In this document: in pieces, positions 16,013 through 22,657 of the stretch | How the letters are laid out: the number at the start of each line of letters is the position of its first letter | Numbering within the stretch: position 1 is the stretch's first letter | NCBI RefSeq assembly: GCF_021283305.1 | Contig: NZ_JAJSOK010000024.1 | Span: 1-64,000 of the forward strand | Length of the DNA stretch: 64,000 nt | DNA from: Pseudonocardia kujensis | Lineage (GTDB): Bacteria; Actinomycetota; Actinomycetes; Mycobacteriales; Pseudonocardiaceae | Direction: 5' to 3' | Made by a program: the position numbers and the translations under genes | The notes under the pieces: model-generated | Seen by the model: only the letters and a program-made list of their open reading frames with translations | Database searches by the model: none | What the model was told of the DNA's origin: nothing

Positions 16013-16135
16013 TCAGGCTTCAGAATCGGCCTCTCCTCGACGTGTGCGACGACCACGGTTGATCCACGCCACGAGAACCGTGCCGACGGTCGGAACCACA
16101 CCCACTGCGAGCGACACCCACAGCTCCGGACTCAT
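16013..16135 (-). CDS. 40-residue single-span membrane peptide
   Basis: MSPELWVSLAVGVVPTVGT continues into VLVAWINRGRRTRRGEADSEA: one transmembrane helix with a basic, then acidic, cytoplasmic tail. This is the shape of small holin-like or type I toxin-like peptides. ATG 16135 is preceded by GGAGG at a 5-base spacing, which strongly supports translation; the overlapping ATG at 16139 is in another frame. It lies about 130 bases upstream of the protease on the same strand, so the two may form an operon. Missed by length-based gene calling. Confidence 0.55.
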   Translation of the reverse strand: MSPELWVSLAVGVVPTVGTVLVAWINRGRRTRRGEADSEA

Positions 16136-16225
16136 TCATGCCTCCACGTTGTCGCCCGGGAGATCCGCTCGTCGGGCGATGCCGGAAACGCTAATAGCTC
16201 GGGCCGACAGGTCCGCAAGTCCGCG

Positions 16226-16370
16226 TGTGGACACATCTGGGGATGTCCCTGTGGATAAATCCGCGGACATGCGGTACTACATCGGTGGAAGACTCGGGCG
16301 AGTCCTGTGGATAACTCCTCGTCCACCCGACGCATCCGCTGGTCACAGGAGCGAGGCAGGGTGTGGACAA
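16226..16370 (+). other. Candidate replication origin: four DnaA-box-like sites
   Basis: TGTGGACAC (16226-16234), TGTGGATAA (16250-16258), TGTGGATAA (16306-16314) and TGTGGACAA (16362-16370) are all in the same orientation. TGTGGATAA is the complement of the consensus DnaA box TTATCCACA, and TGTGGACAA of the actinobacterial variant TTGTCCACA. The last three are spaced exactly 56 bp apart. AT-rich ACAAATTATGGGG follows. No gene covers 16136-16659, so this non-coding stretch is a good candidate for the element's origin or a DnaA-titrating control region. Confidence 0.6.
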
Positions 16371-16477
16371 ATTATGGGGAGAAATGCCGAGCGGGTCCCA
16401 GACCAGCGCCCATGCGTTTCCTCGTGGCGAACTCTCGGGACGTCATGGGCTTGGAGGCTCTACAATCCCGGGCCCAG

Positions 16478-16551
16478 TTCGTCCCTGACGCGTCCGCACG
16501 TCGTCGCCCATAGTTGCTGTCGGTCGCGTTGTCAAAGACGCGCAGGGACAA
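16478..16551. repeat. Inverted repeat and diverged segmental repeat near the origin
   Basis: TTCGTCCCTGACGCGTC (16478-16494) faces GACGCGCAGGGACAA (16537-16551) as an imperfect inverted repeat. The 15-mer TTCGTCCCTGACGCG also occurs at 13857-13871. The segment 16503-16560 resembles 15961-16019 over its whole length (shared GTCGCCC, TAGTTG, CTGTCG, AAGACGC, AGGGAC, CTCAG blocks), where the inverse arm GACGCTGAGGGACGAAC is at 15996-16012. These may be packaging, integrase-arm or replication sites. Confidence 0.4.
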
Positions 16552-16659
16552 GCTCAGACGTCCGTGCGCGCGTCAATGCGTGACGTGTCGGGGCGTGACG
16601 ATGCTGGCGCGTCCACCAGAAAGCCCCACACCGGAGATCGGTGCAGGGCTCTGGTTCGG

Positions 16660-16989
16660 TCAGGCAGCAGAGGGCTTGCGTCCGCGAGTGGGCTTCGAAG
16701 CGGGCTGGTCGTCCTCGACCTCGACGATGTCCTCGGGGCTCGGGTTGGGTGTGTCCTCGGCAGCCTCCTTCGCGGCCTGCTCAGCGCGGGCCTTGGCTGC
16801 GGCCTCACGCTCGGCGAGCCACGCACGGAAGCGGGCCGTGAGCTGGGGCAGGGCGTCGGCCTCGAACGCGTAGCGGCCACCGGAGCCGACGGCCTCGTAG
16901 TCCTTGCTTGCGCGGAGGAACTGACGCAGCAGGCGGGGTGTGGTGCCACACGCCTCGGCAGCGGACTTGGTGGGAACGGTCTCGCTCAT
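16660..16989 (-). CDS. Small helix-turn-helix protein with acidic/basic tail
   Basis: 109 residues. SAAEACGTTPRLLRQFLRA followed by VGSGGRYAFEADALPQLTARFRAWL reads as an excisionase-like winged HTH. The tail is Ala/Glu-rich, probably helical, then disordered, and ends in TRGRKPSAA. GAAGGAG precedes ATG 16989. It is the second gene of a two-gene minus-strand operon, 11 bases after its neighbour. A DNA-binding role near attR is likely. It contains one GGCGGGGTGTGGT copy (16932-16944). Confidence 0.55.
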   Translation of the reverse strand: MSETVPTKSAAEACGTTPRLLRQFLRASKDYEAVGSGGRYAFEADALPQLTARFRAWLAEREAAAKARAEQAAKEAAEDTPNPSPEDIVEVEDDQPASKPTRGRKPSAA

Positions 16990-17000
16990 CGTGTTCTCCT

Positions 17001-17216
17001 TCAGTCGTTTGCGTTGTCTGCGGTGTGGTGCATCTCGTCGATCAGCTCATCAATGACGGACTCGCTGACGTATCCGCGGTCGGCGATGATTGCCTCACGC
17101 GCTTTCGTGATTGCGTCGGCTGGAGCCGGGACCTCGAAATTGACGGCGTGCACGAGCGACAGGGCGGAGAGCCCGTACACGTCGCCAATCGAGACGAGGC
17201 GTTCAATCAGAGTCAT
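17001..17216 (-). CDS. Small hypothetical protein, leaderless start
   Basis: 71 residues, acidic and helical (ADAITKAREAIIADRGYVS, SVIDELIDEMHHTADN). No ribosome site precedes ATG 17216. Instead a -10-like TACGTT ends six bases upstream, the spacing expected for a leaderless transcript. First gene of the operon with the HTH gene at 16660. Function unknown. Confidence 0.5.
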   Translation of the reverse strand: MTLIERLVSIGDVYGLSALSLVHAVNFEVPAPADAITKAREAIIADRGYVSESVIDELIDEMHHTADNAND

Positions 17217-17222
17217 AAGACG

Positions 17223-17228
17223 AACGTA
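17223..17228 (-). promoter_or_regulatory. Leaderless -10 box of the two-gene operon
   Basis: TACGTT on the minus strand, six bases before ATG 17216. The same sequence context (TCCTACGTTCRTC then ATG) recurs before ATG 17515, so these are probably coregulated leaderless promoters. Confidence 0.5.
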
Positions 17229-17290
17229 GGAAACTGTGGCTGCCAGTCCCTACCGTTCTCGCCTAGTACGATTGTGTAGAGCTCGAAGCG

Positions 17291-17515
17291 TCAGGCCGCG
17301 ACGAGCGCGGGAACGGGACGATCGCACAGCGTGCACATGTTGTCTTCGACAGGGCCACGGCACGAACAGGGCTCGATGATTGCGGACGGCTTCGACGCGA
17401 TCGAGCGGGCGAGAATCGACGCGGCGTAAGCCTTGCCGTTCGTGCGGCGGCACTTCGCGCGGGCGGACTTCGTGGTCGGGTGGCTGCAAGCGGCGTGTGC
17501 GGTGTTCGTCGTCAT
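17291..17515 (-). CDS. Small Cys-rich protein, leaderless start
   Basis: 74 residues. An N-terminal His/Cys (HAACSHPTTKSARAKCRR) and CSCRGPVEDNMCTLC suggest a small zinc-binding fold. The upstream sequence is near-identical to that of the gene at 17216 (TACGTT six bases before ATG), and there is no ribosome site. Last gene before attR. Function unknown. Confidence 0.45.
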   Translation of the reverse strand: MTTNTAHAACSHPTTKSARAKCRRTNGKAYAASILARSIASKPSAIIEPCSCRGPVEDNMCTLCDRPVPALVAA

Positions 17516-17521
17516 GAGATG

Positions 17522-17527
17522 AACGTA
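17522..17527 (-). promoter_or_regulatory. Leaderless -10 box of the attR-proximal gene
   Basis: TACGTT ends six bases upstream of ATG 17515 on the minus strand and shares its flanks with the box at 17223-17228. Confidence 0.5.
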
Positions 17528-17737
17528 GGACGCCAGCGCCGTCGATCTAAGGCTGTCGTCCTGGTCCGTTCGTGTGGAGCCCGAGCATGTGTTCAGTGTG
17601 TGTCACCGATGTGATGCTGAACGTTCCGGCACACGCTGATACGCCCGATGACTCGTTTGCCGTCTCACCTGGGAAAGTGCACGGAGTTGCAACAGCGGAA
17701 TAGACGTCGAACTACGAAGAAATACGACCAATAATTG

Positions 17738-17783
17738 ACTCGTAATGCGTAGGTCTGGGGTTCGACTCCCCAAGGCGGCTCCA
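17738..17783 (+). repeat. attR core of the first element / left border of the catabolic island
   Basis: A perfect 46-base copy of the tRNA-Thr 3' end (4800-4845). The upstream sequence is AT-rich and unrelated to a tRNA 5' half, so it is not a functional tRNA. The surrounding gap (17516-18000) holds the leaderless promoter on its left and nothing else I can support; an antisense ORF across it is the usual artefact of a tRNA fragment. Confidence 0.93.
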
Positions 17784-18000
17784 TTTCTGCAGGTCAGAGG
17801 CTTGTGCTCGGCATTCTGTTCAAGATTGCGTGGCCTCCTCTGTGCGTAGCTCGGTCGTCTCATGGCTGGCATGAGTAGACCTGGTAGGGGTCAGTCGGCT
17901 TGGTGCGGCCGGGTCGATCTCTCCGCCCCATCTTGGCCGGGGCCGGCCGGACGCGGAGGAGCGTCCGGTCGTGGGAGCGATAGCCGTCTACGGTGGCCAG

Positions 18001-18732
18001 GTGACGGAGGACGCCGAGCGGGGTGGCAGCGGCCGGGGACCTCGCAAGCAGGCCGCGCCGCGGCGCAAGCTCCTGATGAGCGAGATCCTGGAGCAGGCGA
18101 TGCAGCTGTTCGCCGAGCGCGGCTACGAGGGCACGACGCTGCAGGACGTCGCGGACGCAGTGGGGTTGAGCAGGCCGAACCTGTACAACTACGTCCGGAG
18201 CAAGGAGGAGCTGCTGGTCGCGATGGTCGAGGCGACGAGCCAGGAGGCCGCCGACACCCTCCGTGCGGTGCGGGAGCGGGGGGACCTCGATCCCGCGGAG
18301 AAGCTGCGCACGCTCGTCCAGACGCTCGTCCTGCAGCGAGCGGAGCATCCGGCCCAGTTCCGGACGCTCGACCGTAGTGAGCAGTCGTTGCCCGTCGAGA
18401 TCGCCGAGCGTCACCTGGGGTCCCGCCGGGCCGTGCTGCGCGAGATCACGGCCGTGTTGGACGAGGGCGTCACGGCCGGGCTGTTCCGGCCGCTCGACAG
18501 TCGCGTCACGGCATTGTCGATCATCGGTATGTGCAACTGGGTGGCCTGGTGGTTCCACCCCGCACCCGCTCATCCGGCTGACCCGGTGGCCGAGCAGATC
18601 GCGGCCAACGCCTTGGCCATGGTCGCGCAGGTCGACGAGCGCCGCCCCAGCGCACCCACGCCGCTCGGCGCCGTCGCCCTCCTGCAGCAGGACCTCGACT
18701 ACTTGGCCCGACTGCTCCGCGAAGAAGACTGA
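18001..18732 (+). CDS. TetR-family transcriptional regulator
   Basis: 243 residues from GTG 18001. The N-terminal TetR HTH reads ILEQAMQLFAERGYEGTTLQDVADAVGLSRPNLYNYVRSKEELL in successive segments. A long helical ligand domain follows (EKLRTLVQTLVLQ, ITAVLDEGVTAGLFRP, MCNWVAWWFHP), resembling regulators of CoA-thioester catabolism such as KstR2. A GTG at 17971 is an alternative start. It heads the island and lies 87 bases before the VOC operon, which it probably represses through the palindrome that begins at its stop codon. Ligand unknown; an aryl-CoA is likely from context. Confidence 0.85.
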   Translation: MTEDAERGGSGRGPRKQAAPRRKLLMSEILEQAMQLFAERGYEGTTLQDVADAVGLSRPNLYNYVRSKEELLVAMVEATSQEAADTLRAVRERGDLDPAEKLRTLVQTLVLQRAEHPAQFRTLDRSEQSLPVEIAERHLGSRRAVLREITAVLDEGVTAGLFRPLDSRVTALSIIGMCNWVAWWFHPAPAHPADPVAEQIAANALAMVAQVDERRPSAPTPLGAVALLQQDLDYLARLLREED

Positions 18733-18783
18733 GCAATACTTGCTCGTCAGTTTCTTGACGTGTGTGACAGATCGCTTTAGGCT
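18731..18783 (+). promoter_or_regulatory. Promoter and palindrome of the catabolic operon
   Basis: TTGACG (18755-18760) and TAGGCT (18778-18783) are separated by 17 bases, a good sigma-A type promoter. Just upstream GAGCAA-TAC-TTGCTC (18731-18745) is a perfect 6+6 inverted repeat, a candidate TetR operator. Confidence 0.6.
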
Positions 18784-18819
18784 CGAGCCCGCACCATCCG
18801 ACGCGGGAGGAGTCATCCG

Positions 18820-19422
18820 ATGTCCACCACGGAACGAGCGCACGTGGTCCGAGGGGTCGACCACGCCGCGTTCCCGACGTTCGACCCCCGGGGGACCATC
18901 ACGTTCTACCGGGACGTGCTGGGGTTTCCCGTCGTGCACGCGACCTGCGCCCTGGGTTGGGGTCCGGGCGAGCACCCGGACTTCATCCACTTCTTCTTCG
19001 ACATCGGCAACGGCGACCGGTTGGCGTTCTTCTACTACTTCGGGGTCGAGCCCTACCGGGACACCGCGATTCCGGAGCTGATCCATCGAGCCCGGCACCT
19101 GGCGATCCACGTGGACTCCGAGGAGCACCTCCAGGAGTACCGCCGCCGGCTCGATGCCAGCGACTGGCCGTGTGAGCTCCAGGTCCGGCACGAAACGGTC
19201 GAGTCGATCTACGTGACCGATCCCAACGGCTACCTGATGGAGATCACCCGCCCGCTGCGGGCGATCACGGTCGAGGATGACATCGACGCGAACGTCAGCG
19301 TCGACGCCCTCATGGACGTGACCGGCGGGGACGAGCCGACCCTGGAGAAGTTCTTCGCACGCAAGGCTCGGCTCATCGCCGAGCGCTACGCGGGTGAGGC
19401 CGAGCTGGTGACGTTCGCATGA
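18820..19422 (+). CDS. VOC (glyoxalase/dioxygenase superfamily) protein
   Basis: 200 residues with the vicinal-oxygen-chelate fold: VDHAAFPTFDPRGTITFYRDVLGFPVV, then RARHLAIHVDSEEHLQEY and the closing VTDPNGYLMEIT. Candidate metal ligands are His in GVDHAAF, His in HLAIHV and Glu in YLMEIT. Such enzymes include extradiol dioxygenases, epimerases and glyoxalases; ring cleavage or isomerisation of an aromatic intermediate is plausible here. GGGAGGAG precedes ATG 18820. First gene of a tight operon; overlaps the next by 4 bases. Confidence 0.75.
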   Translation: MSTTERAHVVRGVDHAAFPTFDPRGTITFYRDVLGFPVVHATCALGWGPGEHPDFIHFFFDIGNGDRLAFFYYFGVEPYRDTAIPELIHRARHLAIHVDSEEHLQEYRRRLDASDWPCELQVRHETVESIYVTDPNGYLMEITRPLRAITVEDDIDANVSVDALMDVTGGDEPTLEKFFARKARLIAERYAGEAELVTFA

Positions 19423-19676
19423 CCACCCTCTACGTCCTCGACGTCGACGACTTCCGGCCACTGGCCGAGGTCGCGAGCAAGGACCCGGACGCGACCGTCC
19501 GCCGTCGCGGGCCCTACCTCGAGGTCGAAACGGTTGGCGAGATCCGGATCGAACGCGGTGCCACCGGCTGTCGCAACGCGGTCTGGTACAGCTCGGTCGC
19601 CGCCGTCGAGGGAGGCCGGGTGTCGCGCTGGGACAAGGTCGAGCTGGTCGTCGAGCCGTGGGGCGACGCACCGTGA
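19419..19676 (+). CDS. Small hypothetical protein of the catabolic operon
   Basis: 85 residues, mostly beta-strand-like (TLYVLDVDDFRPL, YLEVETVGEIRIERGATG, RNAVWYSSVAAVEGGRVSRW). Overlaps both neighbours (ATGA before, GTGA after), so it is almost certainly translated. Could be an accessory or subunit of the VOC or hydrolase enzyme. Family not recognised. Confidence 0.6.
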   Translation: MTTLYVLDVDDFRPLAEVASKDPDATVRRRGPYLEVETVGEIRIERGATGCRNAVWYSSVAAVEGGRVSRWDKVELVVEPWGDAP

Positions 19677-20935
19677 GTCCCATCGCCGTCGACCGTCTCG
19701 GTGCGGGGCGAGACGTCGACACGTCGGAGCCGCCGCCCGGCGTCACGATCGCCACCCACCAGCTGACGACCGCGGACGGGGCCAAGGTGGAGGGCGTCCT
19801 GCACACCCTCGACGGCGCCACCGCGGTGGTCACCGTCATGCATCCCCGACAGTCCCTGACTCATCATCCGATGATCCCCGAGTTCCTGCGGGCGGGGGTG
19901 TCGGTCTGGACCCAGGGCACCCGGTCGCCGAACAACGACATCGCGCTCGTGCACGAGCAGGCGCTGCTCGACGCGGCGGCCGGACACGTCCTGCTGCGTG
20001 ACCTGGGCTTCGAGACGGTGCTGACCTTCGGCCATTCCGGCGGCGGCACGCTCTCGGCCTTCTACATCGAACAGGCCGCGTCGGAGCCCGAGCGGCGCCT
20101 CGATGTGACTCCGGCGGGCAGGCCGGTCCCACTTCCCGGGACGCGGATGCCGATGCCCGACGGGGCGATCTTCCTCGCGCCCCATCCCGGGCAGGGGCAG
20201 GTCTTGCGCCACTGCATCGACCCGTCGGTCATCGACGAGACGGACCCGATGTCGGTGGATCCCGCGCTCGACATGTACTCGGCCCGCAACGGCTTCGCGG
20301 CGCCGCCGGAACCGAGCCGCTACTCGGCGGACTTCCTCGCCGCCTACCGCGCCGCGCAGGCCGAGCGGATCGCCCGCATCGACGCACGGGCGCTCGCCGC
20401 GGCCGACGAGGTCGCGCGAATGCGAGCCCGGTTCAGCAGGAGCAAGGACCCGGCCGACCGGCGAGCGGCGCTGGCTCCGCGCATCCTCACCACCTACCGG
20501 ACCGACGCCGACCCGGCGTACGTGGACCTGAGCATCGAGCCCAACGACCGGCACTACGGGTCGCTGTTCGGACGCCGACCGGACCTGATCAACTACGGGC
20601 TCGTCGGTTTCGGCAGGCTCACCACCCCGGACTCCTGGCTCTCGACCTGGTCGGCGAACCACACCCGTGCGGACTTCGTGCGGTGTGCCCCCAGGGTCAC
20701 GGTCCCGACGCTGTACCTGGAGTTCAGCGGGGACCAGGCGGCGCGGCCAGCTTCGGGCGCCCGGATGGTCGCCGCTCTCGGGGCGGGCGATCTCACGCAC
20801 CACGTCGTGCGCGGACAGCATTTCGGCCAGCCCGTGGCCGAGGGCGAGCCGACCGGTTACGCCGCCGCCGCCGTCCACGTCGGCCACTGGCTCGCCGAGC
20901 GCTTCGGCACCGCAGCACCACACGGAAAGAGGTGA
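19673..20935 (+). CDS. Alpha/beta hydrolase
   Basis: 420 residues. The nucleophile elbow GHSGGG (FGHSGGGTLSAFY) and a candidate oxyanion region (VTVMHPRQSLTHHP) precede a long insert, with candidate acid/His in LEFSGDQAAR and VVRGQHFG near the C-terminus. It is larger than typical esterases. Likely hydrolyses an ester, thioester or ring-cleavage product in this pathway. GTG 19673 overlaps the upstream stop. Confidence 0.75.
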   Translation: MSPIAVDRLGAGRDVDTSEPPPGVTIATHQLTTADGAKVEGVLHTLDGATAVVTVMHPRQSLTHHPMIPEFLRAGVSVWTQGTRSPNNDIALVHEQALLDAAAGHVLLRDLGFETVLTFGHSGGGTLSAFYIEQAASEPERRLDVTPAGRPVPLPGTRMPMPDGAIFLAPHPGQGQVLRHCIDPSVIDETDPMSVDPALDMYSARNGFAAPPEPSRYSADFLAAYRAAQAERIARIDARALAAADEVARMRARFSRSKDPADRRAALAPRILTTYRTDADPAYVDLSIEPNDRHYGSLFGRRPDLINYGLVGFGRLTTPDSWLSTWSANHTRADFVRCAPRVTVPTLYLEFSGDQAARPASGARMVAALGAGDLTHHVVRGQHFGQPVAEGEPTGYAAAAVHVGHWLAERFGTAAPHGKR

Positions 20936-20940
20936 CCCAC

Positions 20941-21513
20941 GTGGGCTCCATCGCAGTCGTCTACGACAGCGGCTTCGGCCACACCGCCGCCCAGGCCCGG
21001 GCCGTCGGGGAGGGGGCCGCCGCGGTCCCCGGGACGGAGGTCTCGCTGTACTTCGCCGAGGAGGTCGCCCTCGACCCCCGACAGCTCGACGGGTGCGACG
21101 CGCTCGTCCTCGGCACCCCCACCTACATGGGCAGCGGCTCCGCCGTGTTCAAGACGTTCATGGAGGCGAGCTCCAAGATCTGGCTGGACCAGGGGTGGAA
21201 GGGCAAGCTCGCCGCCGGGTTCACCAACTCCAGCGGACACTCCGGGGACAAGCTCAGCACCCTGACCCAGCTGTGGCTCTTCGCGATGCAGCACGGGATG
21301 GTCTGGGTCGGCCTGGGCCTGCTGGACGGCAACGGGCGCAGCTCCGGCTCCGACGCCGAGCTCAACCGGCTGGGTGCCTACGCGGGCGCGATGGCCCAGT
21401 CGAACTCGGACCAGGGGCTGGAAGGCATGAAGGACAGCGACCTGCGGACCGCCGCGTCGCTCGGTGAGCGCGTCGCGCGTCAGGCGGCGCTGTGGAAGGG
21501 GACCGGACTGTGA
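20941..21513 (+). CDS. Flavodoxin-fold NAD(P)H:quinone oxidoreductase-like (WrbA-like)
   Basis: 190 residues. IAVVYDSGFGHTAAQARAV is the FMN phosphate-binding loop, and LVLGTPTYMGSGSAVFKTF is the second FMN loop of WrbA/NQO-type proteins. Probably a soluble FMN reductase that could supply electrons or reduce quinone products. GAAAGAGGTG precedes GTG 20941. Overlaps the monooxygenase gene by 4 bases. Confidence 0.78.
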   Translation: MGSIAVVYDSGFGHTAAQARAVGEGAAAVPGTEVSLYFAEEVALDPRQLDGCDALVLGTPTYMGSGSAVFKTFMEASSKIWLDQGWKGKLAAGFTNSSGHSGDKLSTLTQLWLFAMQHGMVWVGLGLLDGNGRSSGSDAELNRLGAYAGAMAQSNSDQGLEGMKDSDLRTAASLGERVARQAALWKGTGL

Positions 21514-22634
21514 GGGTACTGGTGGTCGGCGGCGGACCCGCGGGCCTGTTCTTCGCCCTCCTCGCCAAGCGGGCCGTCCCGACGGCGACCGTGCAGGTCC
21601 GCGAGCAGAACCCGCCCGGTGTGACCTACGGCTGGGGAGTGGCCTTCAGCGAGAGCGCGGCCGAGGCGCTGCGACCCGCCGCCCCGGACGTCGTCGACGC
21701 CCTGACCGCGGGCATGAGTCACGACGAGATGGTGCTCAGCCTCGACGGGACGGACGTTCCGGTGCACGTCGGGCGGAGCTTCCTCAACGCCCGCTGGACC
21801 TTGCTGGCGGCGCTGGAACGGATCGCCCGCGAGGCGGGCGTGACCGTCGATCACGATGCGGAGTCCGCCGTCAGCGAGGCCGAGCTGGCGGACTGGGACC
21901 TCGTGGTCGGCGCGGACGGGGTGAACAGCCGGACCCGGGAGCGGTTCGCCGAGCAGTTCGCCCCCGCCGAGGAGCTGGGCACGAACTGGCTGGCCTGGTA
22001 CGGCACGCCCAAGGCCTACCCGCCGTCGATCATCTTGCAGAACAGCGACCACGGCCTGCTGATGAGCCACGCCTCGCAGTTCTCCCCGGAGATGAGCAAC
22101 TTCACCGTCGAGGTCGGCCAGGAGACCTTCGACCGGCTCGGGTTCGGCGAGATGACCGAGGAGGAGTCGCGGGCGCTGTGCGAGCACCTGTTCGCGAGCT
22201 CGCTCGACGGCGCCCCGCTGCGGAGCAACCACTCGCCGTGGTTCCAGACGAAGTTCCTCGGCTGCGCCCGCTGGACCCACCGCAACCTCGTCCTGATCGG
22301 GGACGCGTTGCACACCGTGCATCCGTCGATCGGGTCGGGCACCCGCTTCGCAATGCGGGACGCCGTCTACCTGGCGAAAGCCCTTGCCGGCTCCGGGTGG
22401 GACGTCGAGGTGGGCCTCAAGGAGTTCGAGCGCACCCGCAAGCCTGTCGCGGACGCCTTCCAGGCCGCCGCCAAGCGGAGCATCGACTGGTACGAGGGCC
22501 TGCCCGGCCGCACGGTCACCCACCCCACGAAGTTCGCGCTGGAGTACCTCATGCGGACCGGGCGGGTCTCCTACCGCGACTTCCGCCGCCAGAACCGCGA
22601 CGTGGTGCTCGGCTACGAGCGCGACCTACGCTGA
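21510..22634 (+). CDS. FAD-dependent monooxygenase, salicylyl-/anthraniloyl-CoA hydroxylase-like
   Basis: 374 residues. GxGxxG at the start (VLVVGGGPAGLFFALLAKR), VGADGVNSRTR, and LIGDALHTVHPSIGSGTRFAM, the second FAD motif. The phrase GVTYGWGVAFSESAAEALR is typical of the salicylyl-CoA 5-hydroxylase / 2-aminobenzoyl-CoA monooxygenase group, which act on CoA thioesters. A CoA ligase gene follows directly, supporting an aryl-CoA substrate. GTG start overlaps the upstream stop. Confidence 0.78.
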   Translation: MRVLVVGGGPAGLFFALLAKRAVPTATVQVREQNPPGVTYGWGVAFSESAAEALRPAAPDVVDALTAGMSHDEMVLSLDGTDVPVHVGRSFLNARWTLLAALERIAREAGVTVDHDAESAVSEAELADWDLVVGADGVNSRTRERFAEQFAPAEELGTNWLAWYGTPKAYPPSIILQNSDHGLLMSHASQFSPEMSNFTVEVGQETFDRLGFGEMTEEESRALCEHLFASSLDGAPLRSNHSPWFQTKFLGCARWTHRNLVLIGDALHTVHPSIGSGTRFAMRDAVYLAKALAGSGWDVEVGLKEFERTRKPVADAFQAAAKRSIDWYEGLPGRTVTHPTKFALEYLMRTGRVSYRDFRRQNRDVVLGYERDLR

Positions 22635-22657
22635 CGCCCCGACGAGAGAGACGTGCG

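Larger units (their letters stand above)
4800..17783. mobile_element. PICI-like phage satellite integrated at tRNA-Thr
   Basis: The element is bounded by a perfect 46-bp direct repeat (4800-4845 and 17738-17783). Gene order from attL: HEPN protein, small membrane gene, int(-), XRE repressor(-), divergent Xis-like gene, primase-helicase, a run of small genes, AP2/HNH-like gene, TerS-like gene, then a minus-strand accessory block. This int/repressor/xis/primase/terS order without capsid, portal, tail or conjugation genes is the hallmark layout of phage-inducible chromosomal islands, and 13 kb is a typical size. An AICE is less likely because no TraB/FtsK-like translocase is seen. Assignment is by synteny and motif reading only. 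Confidence 0.75.

Noticed and set aside
16564-17229. 221-codon plus-strand ORF across 16564-17229
   Set aside because: Antisense to two minus-strand genes with a ribosome site or leaderless promoter and better composition.
17738-17783. Second and third tRNA-Thr copies
   Set aside because: Only the 3' half is present at 17738 and 31038; no D-arm or 5' acceptor strand precedes it.
4800-17783. Integrative conjugative element (AICE)
   Set aside because: No TraB/FtsK-like translocase or transfer genes were found; a TerS-like gene and XRE/Xis switch fit a phage satellite better.
17603-17872. 89-codon minus-strand ORF with GSRTPDLRIT, and a similar one at 30835-31107
   Set aside because: This peptide is the usual antisense translation of a tRNA 3' end; both ORFs lie over the att cores.
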